From contig CAVVFJ010000018.1 of assembly GCA_963747425.1 (NCBI GenBank), positions 1 through 64,000 on the forward strand: a DNA stretch of 64,000 nt, written 5' to 3'. Below, in pieces: positions 33,080 to 42,763 of this stretch. The notes under the pieces were generated by a model. The model had not been told where the DNA came from and searched no databases. It saw nothing but the letters and a program-made list of their open reading frames with translations. The DNA is from DASUPK01 sp963747425 (GTDB lineage: Bacteria; Actinomycetota; Thermoleophilia; Solirubrobacterales; 70-9). Numbering within the stretch: position 1 is the stretch's first letter; every line of letters begins with the position of its first letter. The position numbers and the translations under genes were made by a program.

Positions 33080-34054
33080 CACGCGCACCAGCTCCAACAG
33101 GTCCCACTCCGGCTCGCAGACGCGGCGGCCGAGCGAGGCGAGCTCGTGGCTGCGACGGACTCCGGTCAGGTGGTCATGGGCTTGGCGGGCGCAGATGATC
33201 GCCCACTTGGCGTTGCCGAACACCTCCCAGTAGCGGACCCGGTCGCGGTCGACGGGCGCGCCACCGGCCGCCTCGTACGCGGCGATGAAGTCGTCGAGCT
33301 GCCCCACGCCGGCCACCGGCAGATCGTCGTTGCCGAAACGCCAGGAGCGGATGCAGAGCCAGCCGATGTCCTCGGCCGGGTCCCCCAGGTGGGCGAGCTC
33401 CCAGTCGATGACGGCGGCGAGGCCCTCCTCGTCGACGATGAAGTTGCCGAGGCGGAAGTCGCCGTGCACGAGCCGCGGCTCCGCCGGCTCGGGAGCGTTG
33501 GCCCGCAGCCAGCGCAAGCCGAGCTCGACGGCGGGCAGCGGCTCACCGATCTCGTCGAGCTGGCGCTCCCACTCCTCGATCTGGGCGACGGCCGGGTCCG
33601 AGGCCGGCGCCGGAACCACACCGTCCAACTCAGCCGTCTCGATGGCGTGAATCCGGGCGAGCGATTCGGCGAGCTGGCCCGGGAGATTGGCGCGGGCGTT
33701 CTCGAACTCGGCCTTTCTCAGGATGCGCGGCGCCACGGAGGTCCCCTCGACGTGCGCCATCAGCAGGCCCGGCGACCCGAACCGGCCACCCTCGGGCTCG
33801 AAGGCGAGCGGCGCCGGCACTACCACGCCGGCGTCTGCGGCGGCGCGAATCAGGGCGAACTCGTCCTCCATCGGGACCAGGGAGACCGAGCCCCGTGGGT
33901 CACGGCGAAGAACCCAGCGACCGGCGTCGCTCTCGGCCAGCCAGGTCTCGCGCGACGCCCCGCCTGGAATGGGGGTCAGTCGAAGCCCGCCGGCATCGAT
34001 CCCGCGCCCCTCGAGAACCTCGCCGATCCCGGTCGCCAACCGCTCCAGATCCAT
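33080..34054 (-). CDS. Aminoglycoside phosphotransferase-family kinase
   Basis: This protein-kinase-like-fold phosphotransferase of about 325 residues has the N-lobe PGGASRETWLA and RWVLRRDPRG, catalytic loop LVHGDFRLGNFIVDE (Asp and Asn) and DFG-equivalent VIDWELAHLGDPAEDIGW. It belongs to the ACAD10/FadE36-like group associated with acyl-CoA metabolism rather than antibiotic resistance, judging from the motif and the adjacent DUF6285 gene. The stop is not clear: the frame runs into the DUF6285 start (at 33079), and an indel near the junction probably hides a TGATG overlap. The start ATG 34054 is divergent to the DUF4239-like gene. Confidence 0.85.
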
Positions 34055-34264
34055 CGGAGGAGCCTATTTGTGTCCGGATAGCCGCCTAGCTTCCGCTCCC
34101 TCATCTTCTTCTTCGACCTCAGCAGCCTCGAGCTCGCGCTGTCGCTCGCGGTAGTCGTCCTCGGGGCAACGGCGCTCGGCGCCTTTCTGGGACGCCGCGT
34201 CCGCCACCTCTCGGAAAGCCTCAGCGAGCCCTTCGGGGTCCTGCAGGCGGCGCTGCTCGGCGTC

Positions 34265-34915
34265 GTGGGGCTGATACTTGCCTTCGGCCTCTCGCTGGCC
34301 GTTTCCCGCTACGAAGACCGGCGGGCGGCGATAGTGGATGAGGCGAACGCGATCGGGACGACCTATCTGCGGGCCCAGACCCTGAGCGAGCCCGAGCGCA
34401 GCCGCTCGCTCGGGCTTCTCGTCCGCTACACGGAGAGCGCCATCCGCCTCTCTGACTATGTGCCCGGCAGCAGCCAGGAGACGGACGCGGCAGCGACCGA
34501 GGACCGGCTCCAGCGCCGGCTCTGGGCCCGGAACGGTCAGGCGCTCGCCCTCGAGCCCCTCGCGAGCGCACCTCGGCTCTACGAGGAAACGCTCAACGAG
34601 ATGATCGACGCACAGGAGACCCGCGTCGCGGCACTCAACAACCGGGTCCCGAACGCGGTCCTGTTCCTCGAGGTCGTCGGCGCGGCGCTGGCGCTGGGCC
34701 TGCTCGCCGCCTACCTCGCGATCGTCGGCCGCGGCGTCGTCGCCGTCTTCCTCGCGGCGGTGCTCGTGACGATGCTGCTCTACGTCACCTGCGATCTCGA
34801 TCGTCCGACGCGCGGGCCGATCCGCGTTCCGGACACCGCGCTCAGGAACGAGCTGGCGGCGATGCGCCTGCCCCCGGCCGCGGGCGCCCCCCCGGTTAGG
34901 CCAGTCGCCGACTAA
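34265..34915 (+). CDS. DUF4239-like (bestrophin-like) membrane protein, start uncertain
   Basis: The 216-residue reading has a membrane helix at the start (LILAFGLSLAVSRYEDRR), a soluble middle with RRAAIVDEANAIGTTYLRA, two further helices (VLFLEVVGAALALGLLAAYLAIV and VVAVFLAAVLVTMLLYV) and a C-terminal tail. The pattern fits DUF4239, bestrophin-like proteins. Protein-like sequence in the same frame continues upstream to about 34088 (SLIFFFDLSSLELALSLAVV), which would be the expected first helix, but no ATG, GTG or TTG exists there after the in-frame TAG at 34079. The real start is therefore lost or non-standard. Confidence 0.7.
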   Translation: MGLILAFGLSLAVSRYEDRRAAIVDEANAIGTTYLRAQTLSEPERSRSLGLLVRYTESAIRLSDYVPGSSQETDAAATEDRLQRRLWARNGQALALEPLASAPRLYEETLNEMIDAQETRVAALNNRVPNAVLFLEVVGAALALGLLAAYLAIVGRGVVAVFLAAVLVTMLLYVTCDLDRPTRGPIRVPDTALRNELAAMRLPPAAGAPPVRPVAD

Positions 34916-35379
34916 CCGATCTCGGAGGGCTCGCGCTCGCGGCCCTGGAGCCGGTCGCGGCCTCGCTGCACTGCCTGCAGGAACTTCTGGAGGTTGACCT
35001 CGAGGGTCGAGAGGATGTCGTCCGCGTAGTCCTCGGCGCCGAGGCGGATCTCCCGCTCGCGCTCGCGGGCCTCCTCGACGATCTCCTCTGCGGCGCGCTC
35101 GGCCTGGCGGGTGATCTCCTCGTTCGCGACGAGGCGGGCCTGCTGCTCGCGGGCCTCCTTGACGATCCGCTCGGCCTCGCGCTTCGCCTCGGCGAGCATC
35201 TCCTGGCGCTCCTTGACGATCCAGCGAGCCTGCTTGATCTCCTCGGGGATCGTGGCGCGCATCTGGTCGAGGAGGTCGTAGATCTCCTCGCGGTCAACGC
35301 GCACCTGATCCGTGAGCGGCACCGGCCGCGCGTTGTGGACCAGATCGTCGAGCTTGTCGATGAGTACTAGAACGTCCAT
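34912..35379 (-). CDS. SepIVA/DivIVA-like coiled-coil protein
   Basis: The 155-residue protein begins MDVLVLIDKLDDLVHNARPVPLTDQVRVDREEIYDLLDQMR, the DivIVA-like N-domain found in mycobacterial SepIVA, followed by a long charged coiled coil (EMLAEAKREAERIVKEAREQQ). SepIVA is a septum-associated protein acting in late division and cell-wall synthesis. ATP synthase b subunits have a similar coil but also a membrane helix, which is absent here. It lies 100 nt after coaD; I saw no clear promoter or terminator in that gap. Confidence 0.78.
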   Translation of the reverse strand: MDVLVLIDKLDDLVHNARPVPLTDQVRVDREEIYDLLDQMRATIPEEIKQARWIVKERQEMLAEAKREAERIVKEAREQQARLVANEEITRQAERAAEEIVEEAREREREIRLGAEDYADDILSTLEVNLQKFLQAVQRGRDRLQGREREPSEIG

Positions 35380-35479
35380 TTGCAGTCGCTAAAGCTTACG
35401 CATCGGACCATCCGACCGGTCCCGGGTTGCCTTTCTGGGCCGGATTGCAAGCTCCTGCCCACCCCCCACGCACGACGGA

Positions 35480-35977
35480 TCAGCGAGCTAGTCGTTCCGC
35501 AAGCGCCTTTGCAACCGGAGCGGGCACCAGATCGCCGACATCTCCCCCGAAGGTCGCGATCTCCTTGACACCCGTGGAGGAGAGAAAGCTGTAGTTCGCG
35601 GAGGCGAAGATGTACATGCTCTCGATGTCGGCGGCGAGCTTCCGGTTGAGCTGATTCATCTCGAACTCGTACTCGAAGTCCGAGATCGCGCGCAGCCCCT
35701 TGATGATCGCGCTCGCGCCGTTCTCCCTTGCGAATTCCACCAGCAGGTTGGACATGACCTTGACCTCGACGTTGTCGAGATCGGCGATCGCGTCATCGAT
35801 GAACGCCTTGCGCTCCTCCGCCGTGAACAGCGTCTGCTGCTTGCGAACCGGCTGGTTGACCACCCCCACCACCACGCGCTCGAACACCCGCGAGGTGCGG
35901 GTGATGATGTCGACGTGGCCATTGGTGACCGGGTCGTAGCTGCCCGGGCAGACCGCGATCCTTCCGTCGACGCTCAT
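35480..35977 (-). CDS. coaD: Phosphopantetheine adenylyltransferase
   Basis: CoaD makes dephospho-CoA from 4'-phosphopantetheine and ATP. The 165-residue protein has the nucleotidyltransferase signature PGSYDPVTNGHVDII, the LRAISDFEYEFEMNQLNRKL block and SFLSSTGVKEIATFGG. Length matches the family. Its ATG overlaps the rsmD stop by four bases (ATGA). Confidence 0.96.
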   Translation of the reverse strand: MSVDGRIAVCPGSYDPVTNGHVDIITRTSRVFERVVVGVVNQPVRKQQTLFTAEERKAFIDDAIADLDNVEVKVMSNLLVEFARENGASAIIKGLRAISDFEYEFEMNQLNRKLAADIESMYIFASANYSFLSSTGVKEIATFGGDVGDLVPAPVAKALAERLAR

Positions 35978-36510
35978 CGATCGCTCCCGTAAATCCGAAT
36001 CAGGGTGTCACCGTAAGTGCGCTCGGTGAGCACCGGCAGCTCCATTTGCAGGGGTTTGTCGGGGGAGGATTCGATCATCACTCTGCCTGACTCCGCCAGG
36101 GCACCTCGTATGGCTGGATCCAGCTCGGCCGCCAAGCGGTCGGCGAGTCTATATGGAGGGTCGCAGAGGACGAGATCGTAAGTCCCCTCCTCCGCGCGGC
36201 GCAGGAAGCGCGCGGCGTCGGCCCGAACCGCGACTGCTCGATCGGTCAGCTCGAGCGCCTCCAGGTTGCGCCGCGCCGCGGCGGGGTGAGTGTCGACCAG
36301 CGTCGCCTCAGCAGCCCCCCTCGATAGAGCCTCGATGGCCAGCGCGCCCGTACCGCAGTAGAGATCGAGGACGCGAGCGCCCGAGACGTCGCCGAGGATC
36401 GAGAACACCGCCTCCCGCACGCGCTCCGTGGTCGGCCGCAGCTTGGCTCCCTTCGGCGCCTGGATGCGGCGCCCGCCGAGCTCGCCCCCGATGATCCGCA
36501 ACTGCGGCAT
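35974..36510 (-). CDS. rsmD: 16S rRNA (guanine966-N2)-methyltransferase RsmD
   Basis: The 178-residue protein begins MPQLRIIGGELGGRRIQAPKG, has SAM motif VLDLYCGTGALAIEALSRGA and the catalytic LVLCDPPYRL (DPPY). RsmD methylates G966 of 16S rRNA. It follows recG by 5 nt and overlaps coaD, the common recG-rsmD-coaD order. Confidence 0.95.
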   Translation of the reverse strand: MPQLRIIGGELGGRRIQAPKGAKLRPTTERVREAVFSILGDVSGARVLDLYCGTGALAIEALSRGAAEATLVDTHPAAARRNLEALELTDRAVAVRADAARFLRRAEEGTYDLVLCDPPYRLADRLAAELDPAIRGALAESGRVMIESSPDKPLQMELPVLTERTYGDTLIRIYGSDR

Positions 36511-36515
36511 CTCAC

Positions 36516-38705
36516 CTACGCCGCGACCTGCTCGACCCGCTCGTCGCCGAATCGCCGCCTCGCCTCGTCCATCAGCGGACCGACTCCCGGCGCCTCGAGC
36601 GAACCGAAGCGCTCGCGCAGCTCCAGCACTCTGCGGCGCGCCTCGAACAGCAGCGCGGTGTCCTCGGGCAACGAGGCCGCCCTGAATCGGGGCAGGCCGT
36701 GCTGGCGGGTGCCGAGGATCTCTCCCTCGCCGCGGATCGTCAGGTCCACCTCTGCGAGCGCGAAGCCGTCCCCCTCTCCCGCGATGGCCTCCAGCCGGAC
36801 CTTGGCCGCCTCCGACTCCGGGTCCCCGAACAGGATGCAGAAGGACTCGTGTTCGCCTCGGCCGACGCGGCCGCGGAGCTGATGGAGTTGCGAAAGCCCG
36901 AAGCGCTCGGCGCCCTCGACGAGCATCACCGTCGCATTCGGCACGTCGATGCCGACCTCGATCACGGTCGTGGCCACCAGAACGTGAGCCTCCCCCGAGA
37001 CGAAGGCGTCCATGGCGCGCGCCTTCTCGTCAGAGGACATCTGCCCATGCAGGAGCCCGACCTTGACGTCGCGGAACTCGGTCCTGGCCAACCGCTTCGC
37101 CTCCGCCTCGGCGGCCCGGGCCTCCGTCAACTCCGACTCGCTGACCAGCGGACAGACGACATAGGCCTGCCGGCCCTCCCGTAGCCGCTCACGGATGAAC
37201 TCGTAGGCCGCCGCCCTGTGCTCCTCATCGACGACTCGTGTTCGGATGGGCTGGCGGCCTTTCGGCAGCTCGCGAAGCGCCGTTGTGTCGAGGTCGCCGT
37301 ACGCAGTCAGCGACAGGGTGCGCGGGATCGGGGTCGCCGTCATGTGCAAGACGTGCGGCAGGCGGTTGCCTGGACCCTTGGCGTCGAGAGCCGCCCGCTG
37401 GCGCACGCCGAAGCGGTGCTGCTCGTCGACGACGGCCACCGCGAGCGATGAGAACTCGACGGCGTCCTCGATCAAGGCATGGGTACCGACGACGAGCTGC
37501 GGCTGGCCGGACGCCAGCGAATCCAGCAGCTCCCGGCGCTCGGCCGGCGGGGTCGCCGAGGTGAGCAGGGTCGCCGTGGCGGCCTCGGAGGCACGCAGAG
37601 ACTCGAGCGTGCGGAAGTGCTGCTCCGCCAGCGTCTCGGTGGGAGCCATCAGGGCGGCCTGGTGCCCGGCCTCGATCGCGCGCAACATCGCGTAGAGGGC
37701 GAGCACGGTCTTGCCCGAACCGACTTCCCCCATCAGCAGCCGCTGCATCGGCTGTGGCTGGCCGAGATCGGAATCGATCTCCTCCAGCGCGTGGCCCTGG
37801 TCCCCGGTCAGCTGGAAAGGAAGCGATTCGAGCCAGGCACGGACGTCTGCGCCGGGCGCGGACAGCTCGATGCCCTTGGTGCCAGAGACCCGTCTCCCGC
37901 GCCGCGAGACGAGGGCAGCCTGGTAGAGGAAGAGCTCCTCGAAGGCGAGCCGCTCCCGGGCGGCTTCGGCCGCGTGCTCGTCTGATGGGAAATGCGAGGC
38001 GACGATCGAATCGCTCGCGTTCGCCATCCGCAGCTCACGGCGCAGCCGGCCCGGGATCGGCTCGACCGCATGCCGGGCCATCGGGGTCGCCTGCCAGATC
38101 CACTCCCTGATTCGCTGCGGCCGCAGCCGCTCGCTGGCGGGGTGCACGGGCACGATCCCGGTCGTGTGAGGCCCGGCCGATTCGCTGGCGCCCTCCAGGA
38201 ACTCGTGCTCTGAGACGTTGAAGCCGCGCTTCTCCAGCTTCCCCCGCAGCAGCAGCCTCGTGCCGGGCTGGAGCCGGTCGGCGAGCCAGGCGCGGTTGAA
38301 CCAGACGGCCTTGACTTTCCCGCTGGAATCGAACACGTCCGCCTCCAGGATCGTCAGCCGGCGCCGCCGGGTGGGCCGCAGCTTCGCGCCGGCCACCTCG
38401 ACCTCGACCGTGGCCTCCTCCCCCAGCCTCAGGTCACCGAGGCCGACAGGGTTTGCCCGGTCGCGGTAGCTGTGCGGAAGATGACGGAGCAGGTCGCCAA
38501 GGCTCCCGATTCCCATCTCCGAGGCCCCAGCGGCCAGCTTCGGACCCGCTCCCTTCAGCTTCGTAATGGGTGCATCGAGAATTGAAGGTCGCGGCGTCGA
38601 CTTCAGGGGCGCCTCCAGCAGCCGCTCGAGCTCGAGAATCTCGCCGGTCGCGACCGCGCGCGGTATGTAGATCGGCACAGCGTCGCGCTCGAGGGCCGCT
38701 TCCAT
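36516..38705 (-). CDS. recG: ATP-dependent DNA helicase RecG
   Basis: RecG remodels stalled forks and Holliday junctions. The 729-residue protein has the N-terminal wedge/OB region (about 60-200), helicase motif I LMGEVGSGKTVLA, DEQHRFGVRQR (motif II DEQH), TATPIPRTLSLTAYGDLD, and motifs V-VI VATTVIEVGIDVPNATVM and QLRGRVGRGEHES. Length is normal. It is divergent to the DUF427 gene. In many bacteria the DAK/FakA-like gene is directly upstream; here that gene is 15 kb away, with the accessory island between. Confidence 0.96.
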   Translation of the reverse strand: MEAALERDAVPIYIPRAVATGEILELERLLEAPLKSTPRPSILDAPITKLKGAGPKLAAGASEMGIGSLGDLLRHLPHSYRDRANPVGLGDLRLGEEATVEVEVAGAKLRPTRRRRLTILEADVFDSSGKVKAVWFNRAWLADRLQPGTRLLLRGKLEKRGFNVSEHEFLEGASESAGPHTTGIVPVHPASERLRPQRIREWIWQATPMARHAVEPIPGRLRRELRMANASDSIVASHFPSDEHAAEAARERLAFEELFLYQAALVSRRGRRVSGTKGIELSAPGADVRAWLESLPFQLTGDQGHALEEIDSDLGQPQPMQRLLMGEVGSGKTVLALYAMLRAIEAGHQAALMAPTETLAEQHFRTLESLRASEAATATLLTSATPPAERRELLDSLASGQPQLVVGTHALIEDAVEFSSLAVAVVDEQHRFGVRQRAALDAKGPGNRLPHVLHMTATPIPRTLSLTAYGDLDTTALRELPKGRQPIRTRVVDEEHRAAAYEFIRERLREGRQAYVVCPLVSESELTEARAAEAEAKRLARTEFRDVKVGLLHGQMSSDEKARAMDAFVSGEAHVLVATTVIEVGIDVPNATVMLVEGAERFGLSQLHQLRGRVGRGEHESFCILFGDPESEAAKVRLEAIAGEGDGFALAEVDLTIRGEGEILGTRQHGLPRFRAASLPEDTALLFEARRRVLELRERFGSLEAPGVGPLMDEARRRFGDERVEQVAA

Positions 38706-38755
38706 CTCGAGGCAAGGCTAGGCGTAACGTTGGATGGTCCCCTTGGACAATCGAC

Positions 38756-39238
38756 ATGACCACGCAGCGAGCGAAGGAATCCGTCTGGGACTACCCGCGC
38801 CCTCCCAGGGTCGAGCCGCTGGACCGGCACGTCCGAATCGTCCTCGGCGGAGAGACGATCGCCGAGAGCGATCGCGCGCTTCGGGTGCTCGAAACGGCCG
38901 GCCCGCCGACGATCTACGTGCCCCGCGAGGACGTGCGCACGGATCTGCTGATCGATGCCGAGGGCGTGCAGACCGAGTGCGAATGGAAGGGAACGGCGTA
39001 CTACGTCCATGCCGAGGCCGGGGGCAAGCGGGCGCGGCGGGTCGCCCGGTCGACCCGGAGCCCAAGCGGGGCTACCAGCAGCTGACGGGCCATCCGGCCT
39101 TCTATTCCCGGCGAGTCGACGCGGCCGACCTCGACGACGAGCAGGTCACCCCGCAGCCGGGCGCCTATTACGGCGGCTGGATCACCGAGGAGATCGAGGG
39201 GCCCGTTCAAGGGAGAGCCGGGCTCGGAAGGCTGGTAG
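38756..39238 (+). CDS. DUF427 family protein, frame broken
   Basis: The reconstructed 160-residue protein has the DUF427 pattern: RPPRVEPLDRHVRIVLGGE, IYVPREDV, CEWKGTAYYVHAE, then after the break YPEPKRGYQQLTGHPAFYSRRV, QPGAYYGGWITEEIEGP and KGEPGSEGW at the end. One base is missing near 39045 and one is extra near 39205; the corrected frame stops at TAG 39236. DUF427 proteins are small beta-sheet proteins of unknown function common in actinobacteria. ATG 38756 is divergent to recG. Confidence 0.78.
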
Positions 39239-39284
39239 CGCGCGTCCGGGGTCGGCGGCGACCCGCGGATAACCTGACCCCCAC

Positions 39285-40520
39285 TTGAGCCCTCCGACCT
39301 GCAGGTTCTGCGGGATTGGCCGCTGGTGGAGCACGTGTTCGTCGACCTCGGCATGTCGCCGCTCGCGAACGCGTACCTCGGCCGAGGACTGCCAGCGCGG
39401 AGCCCTTCTATCCGCTGCACGCCTCGTCTGCGAGCGTGCTTCCTCGTGCAGCTCGAGGAGTTCGAGCCCCCGGAGGCGATCTTCACCGACTACGCCTACT
39501 TCTCGTCGTACTCGACAGCTGGCTGCGAGCACGCGAAGCGCTACGTCGAGACGGATCACCGAGCGGTTCGGGCTCGACGCGACAGCAAGGTCGTCGAGAT
39601 CGCGAGCAACGACGGCTACCTGCTCCAGTACTTCGATCGCCGCGGCGTCCCGGTGCTCGGCATCGAGCCGGCCGCCAACGTCGCCGCGGCCGCCGAGGAG
39701 CGGGGCATCCCGACGGTGGTCGAGTTCTTCGGCGCGCGAGCGGCGACGCGAGCTGCGGCCGAGGAGTCGCCGCGCCGACCTGCTCGTCGGCAACAACGTG
39801 CTCGCGCCACGTCCCCGACCTCAACGACTTCGTCGCCGGCCTGCGAGCGCATCCTGCACGCCCGGACGGCGTCGCTCACGATGGAGTTCCCGCACCTGTC
39901 CTGATCGAGGAGCACCAGTTCGACACGATCTACCACGAGCACTTCTCCTACTTCTCGCTGCTCGCGGTCGAGCGGGTGTTCGCGCGCCACGGGCTGACGA
40001 TCTTCGACGTCGAGGAGCTCCCGACGCACGGCGGCTCGCTGCGCATCTACGCCTGCACGCGGCGACGAGCCGCAGGCCGGCCGAGCGACGGCCGTCGCAG
40101 GCGCTGCGCGCGCGAGGAGCGGCGCCGGGCTCGACGAGCTCGACACCTACGCGCGTTCGCCAAGCGCGTGCAGCGAGACCAAGCGCAGCCTCCTCGAGTT
40201 CCTGATCGCGCGCGAAGGCGAGGGCAAGACGTCGTCGGCTACGGCGCGCCGGCGAAGGGCAACACGCTCCTCAACTACTGCGGCATCGGCACCGACTTCA
40301 TCGACTACACGGTCGATCGCAGCCCGCTACAAGCAGGGCTGTCTTCCTGCCGGGCACCCACATCCCGATCCGACGCCCCGGAGGAGATCGCCGAGACGCA
40401 GCCCGACTTCGTGCTGATCCTGCCGTGGAACCTGCGGGACGAGATCGTCGCAGCATGGCCCACGTGCGCGAGTGGGGCGGGCGGTTCGTCGTGCCCCCGC
40501 CTGGGCGGGCTATCGCATGA
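39285..40520 (+). CDS. Sugar C-methyltransferase (TylCIII/NovU-like), frame broken
   Basis: Reading across several frames gives a three-domain methyltransferase of about 410 residues. The N-terminal zinc-binding part starts PTCRFCG and includes FVDLGMSPLANAYL and FTDYAYFSSYSTA. The SAM domain has VVEIASNDGYLLQYFD and GIEPAANVA, then LLVGNNVLA and DTIYHEHFSYFSLLAVER. The C-terminal domain has VVGYGAPAKGNTLLNYC and PDFVLILPWNLRDEI. These are hallmarks of SAM-dependent C-methyltransferases acting on NDP-4-keto-6-deoxysugars, giving 3-C-methyl branched sugars. At least six indels interrupt it. The start (TTG 39285) is tentative. The stop overlaps the epimerase start (ATGA). Confidence 0.82.
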
Positions 40521-41033
40521 TATTCGAGACACTCCGCTCGCCGGGCTGTCGTGATCGAGCTCGAGCCGGTGGAGGACGAGCGCGGCTACTTCGCGCGGAC
40601 CTTCGACGCGGCGAGCTGGCAGACGCGGGCATCGACCTGGCGTCGCCCAGGCGAGCGTCTCCTTCAATCCCGCGGCGGGAACGCTCCGCGGCATGCACTA
40701 CCAGGCCGCGCCGCATGAGGAGACGAAGCTCGTCCGCTGCCGCGGGCGCGGTCTTCGACGTGGTCGTCGACGTCCGCGCCGGCTCGCCCAGAGCTGGTTC
40801 GGGCTCGAGCTGAGCGAGGAAACGAGCGGATGCTTACATCCCGCCGGGTTCGCCCACGGGTTCCAGACACTGATCGACAACGCCCGAGGTCTGGTGCACG
40901 ATCGCGGCGCTGCACGTGCCCGAATCCGCCCGCGGCGTCCGCTGGGACGACCCGGCGTTCGGCATCGAGTGGCCGGAGCCGGTGGTCCTTCTCCGCGCGC
41001 GACCCCATCCGCTCCTTTCCGGACTTCGAGTGA
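40517..41033 (+). CDS. rfbC: dTDP-4-dehydrorhamnose 3,5-epimerase-like, frame broken
   Basis: The pieces form a cupin-fold sugar epimerase of about 170 residues: MIFETLRSPG, IELEPVEDERGYFARTFDAAS, then SFNPAAGTLRGMHYQAAPHEE (catalytic His in RGMHYQ), VFDVVVDVRAGSP, SGCLH, AGFAHGFQTLIDNA and the final SFPDFE. The family inverts C3 and C5 of NDP-4-keto-6-deoxyglucose. The start overlaps the C-methyltransferase stop, so the two are coupled and would act on the same sugar. Several one-base breaks are present (near 40550, 40620, 40750 and 40900). Confidence 0.82.
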
Positions 41034-41039
41034 AGCGGC

Positions 41040-41960
41040 GTGCTCGTCACCGGTGCGACCGGCTTCGTGGGCAGGCACGCGGTGCGAGCGCTCGCCGATC
41101 AGGGGGTCGAGCGTGCACGCGGTCAGCCGCCGCCGGCGCTCGGATGAGGCGGTGCGCTGGCACGTCTGCGACCTGCTCGCGCCGGGGGCGGCAGCCGAGC
41201 TGATCGAGTCGGTGAGGCCTTCGCACCTGCTCCATCTCGCCTGGACGTCCGAGCCCGGCGAGTTCTGGACGTCGCCGGACAACGAGCGCTGGGTGGAGGC
41301 GCAGCATCGGCCCTGCTCGAGGCCTTCGCCGGGTCCGGCGGAGAGCGGGCGGTGATCGCGGGAAGCTGCGCCGAGTACGACTGGTCCGGCGATGGAGATC
41401 TGGACGAGGCGAGCACCCCCCTTCGCCCCGCCACTCCCTACGGGCAGGCAAAGGTGCGAGCTGGGCGGAGATCGCATCGGAGCTCGCCGGCCGCCGCGGA
41501 TTCAGCCTCGCCTGGGGCCGGCTGTTCTTCCTGTACGGCCCCGGGGAGCACCCGGAGCGGCTGGTGGCCTCGGTCGCCCGGCACGTGCTCGCCGGAGAGC
41601 CCGCCCCGGCGCCGGCCGGGAACCAGATCAGGGACTACCTGTACGCGCCGGATGCGGGCGCCGCGCTCGCCGCGCTGCTGCGGAGCGAGATCGGCGGCGC
41701 GGTCAACGTTGCCTCGGGCGAGCCGATCGAGATCGCGCGGCTGCTGCGAGCTGGTGGCGGCCGCCGCGGGAGACCCGGCGCTGCTACGGCCCGGCGCCCT
41801 GCCGGCCCGTTCCGACGACCCGCTCCGCCTGGTGGGGAAGGTGGACCGCCTCTCCGGCGAGGTCGGCTGGCGACCCGAGCACTCTCTGGCGGAGGGCATC
41901 GAAGCCACGGTCGGGTGGTGGCGGGAACGGCTCGCCGCCGACAGTGAGCCGAGCGCCTGA
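41040..41960 (+). CDS. NAD-dependent epimerase/dehydratase, frame broken
   Basis: The reconstructed extended SDR of about 305 residues starts at GTG 41040 with MLVTGATGFVGRHAVRAL (the NAD loop), continues with LHLAWTSEPGEFWTSPDNERW, VIAGSCAEYDWSGDG, PYGQAKVRA (Tyr-x-x-x-Lys of the active site), WGRLFFLYGPGEHPERLVASV and ends WRPEHSLAEGIEATVGWWRE. It is probably an NDP-4-ketosugar reductase or epimerase that finishes the sugar made by its two upstream neighbours. At least three breaks occur (near 41110, 41310 and 41460). Confidence 0.82.
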
Positions 41961-41983
41961 CTCCCGGTTACGCTGGCCCTCAG

Positions 41984-42753
41984 GTGAAGACGATCGTCGC
42001 GATGCCCGCCCGGAACGTCGAGCCGATGCTCGAGCGGACGGTCGAGGCGCTTCCGGAGCGCTTCAGGGAGCACGTCCTGCTCGGCGACAACTGCAGCGAG
42101 GACGGAACGGTGGCGCTGGCCGAGAAGCTCGGTCTGCAGGTGATCAGGCATGACCGGAACCACGGCTACGGAGGGAACCTCAAGCGGCTCTACCGGGAGG
42201 CGCTCGGACAGGGCGGGGAGGTCATCGTCGAGGTCCACCCGGACTACCAGTACGAGCCGTCCGTCGTGGACCTGCTCGTCGCCTACATCGAGCGCTACCA
42301 CTTCGACGTCATCCAGGCGAACCGGATTCGCAGCCGCGGCGAATCCCTCTCGGGCGGGATGCCGCTCTACCGCTACCTGGGGAACCGGGCGCTGACCCTG
42401 TTCGAGAATCTCTGGTTCGGCGTCACCTTCGGCGAATGGCACAGCGGCATGAGGGCGTACCACCGCAGCGTCCTGGAGGCTCTCCCGCTGGAGAGCTATC
42501 CGAACTCTCACGCCTTCGCGAGCGACATCCTCATGGACTCCGTGCAATACGGATTCAGGGTCGCGGAGGTGCCCGTGCCCGTCCGGTATGACCACGAGAG
42601 CTCGTCGGTCGGGATCCCGGAGCTGATCCGGTACGGGGTGCACACGATCGGCGCCGCCCTGCGGCGGCCGCCGTGGAAGCGCGCCCCATACGGATCGGCC
42701 TCCCGCCAGCCTGACCGCCCGCGGCACCGTCCGTCGAGAAGGAGCTCGTCTAG
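41984..42753 (+). CDS. Glycosyltransferase family 2
   Basis: The GT-A glycosyltransferase starts KTIVAMPARNVEPMLERTVEAL and has GDNCSEDGTVALAEKLG, RHDRNHGYGGNLKRLYREAL, VEVHPDYQYEPSVV (metal-binding region) and WHSGMRAYHRSVLE. It resembles dolichyl-phosphate mannose synthase/polyprenyl-phosphate GT2 enzymes. The frame stays open far beyond the gene, but the end after APYGSAS is unlike the family; a one-base shift would stop at TAG 42751, just before the convergent methyltransferase. It lies 23 nt after the epimerase and probably shares its operon. Confidence 0.85.
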
Positions 42754-42763
42754 CCGCAGAGCC

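Noticed and set aside
33080..34054. Aminoglycoside resistance gene
   Set aside because: The motifs fit the broad APH-like kinase group linked to acyl-CoA metabolism, and the adjacent DUF6285 gene supports that. Nothing points to drug modification.
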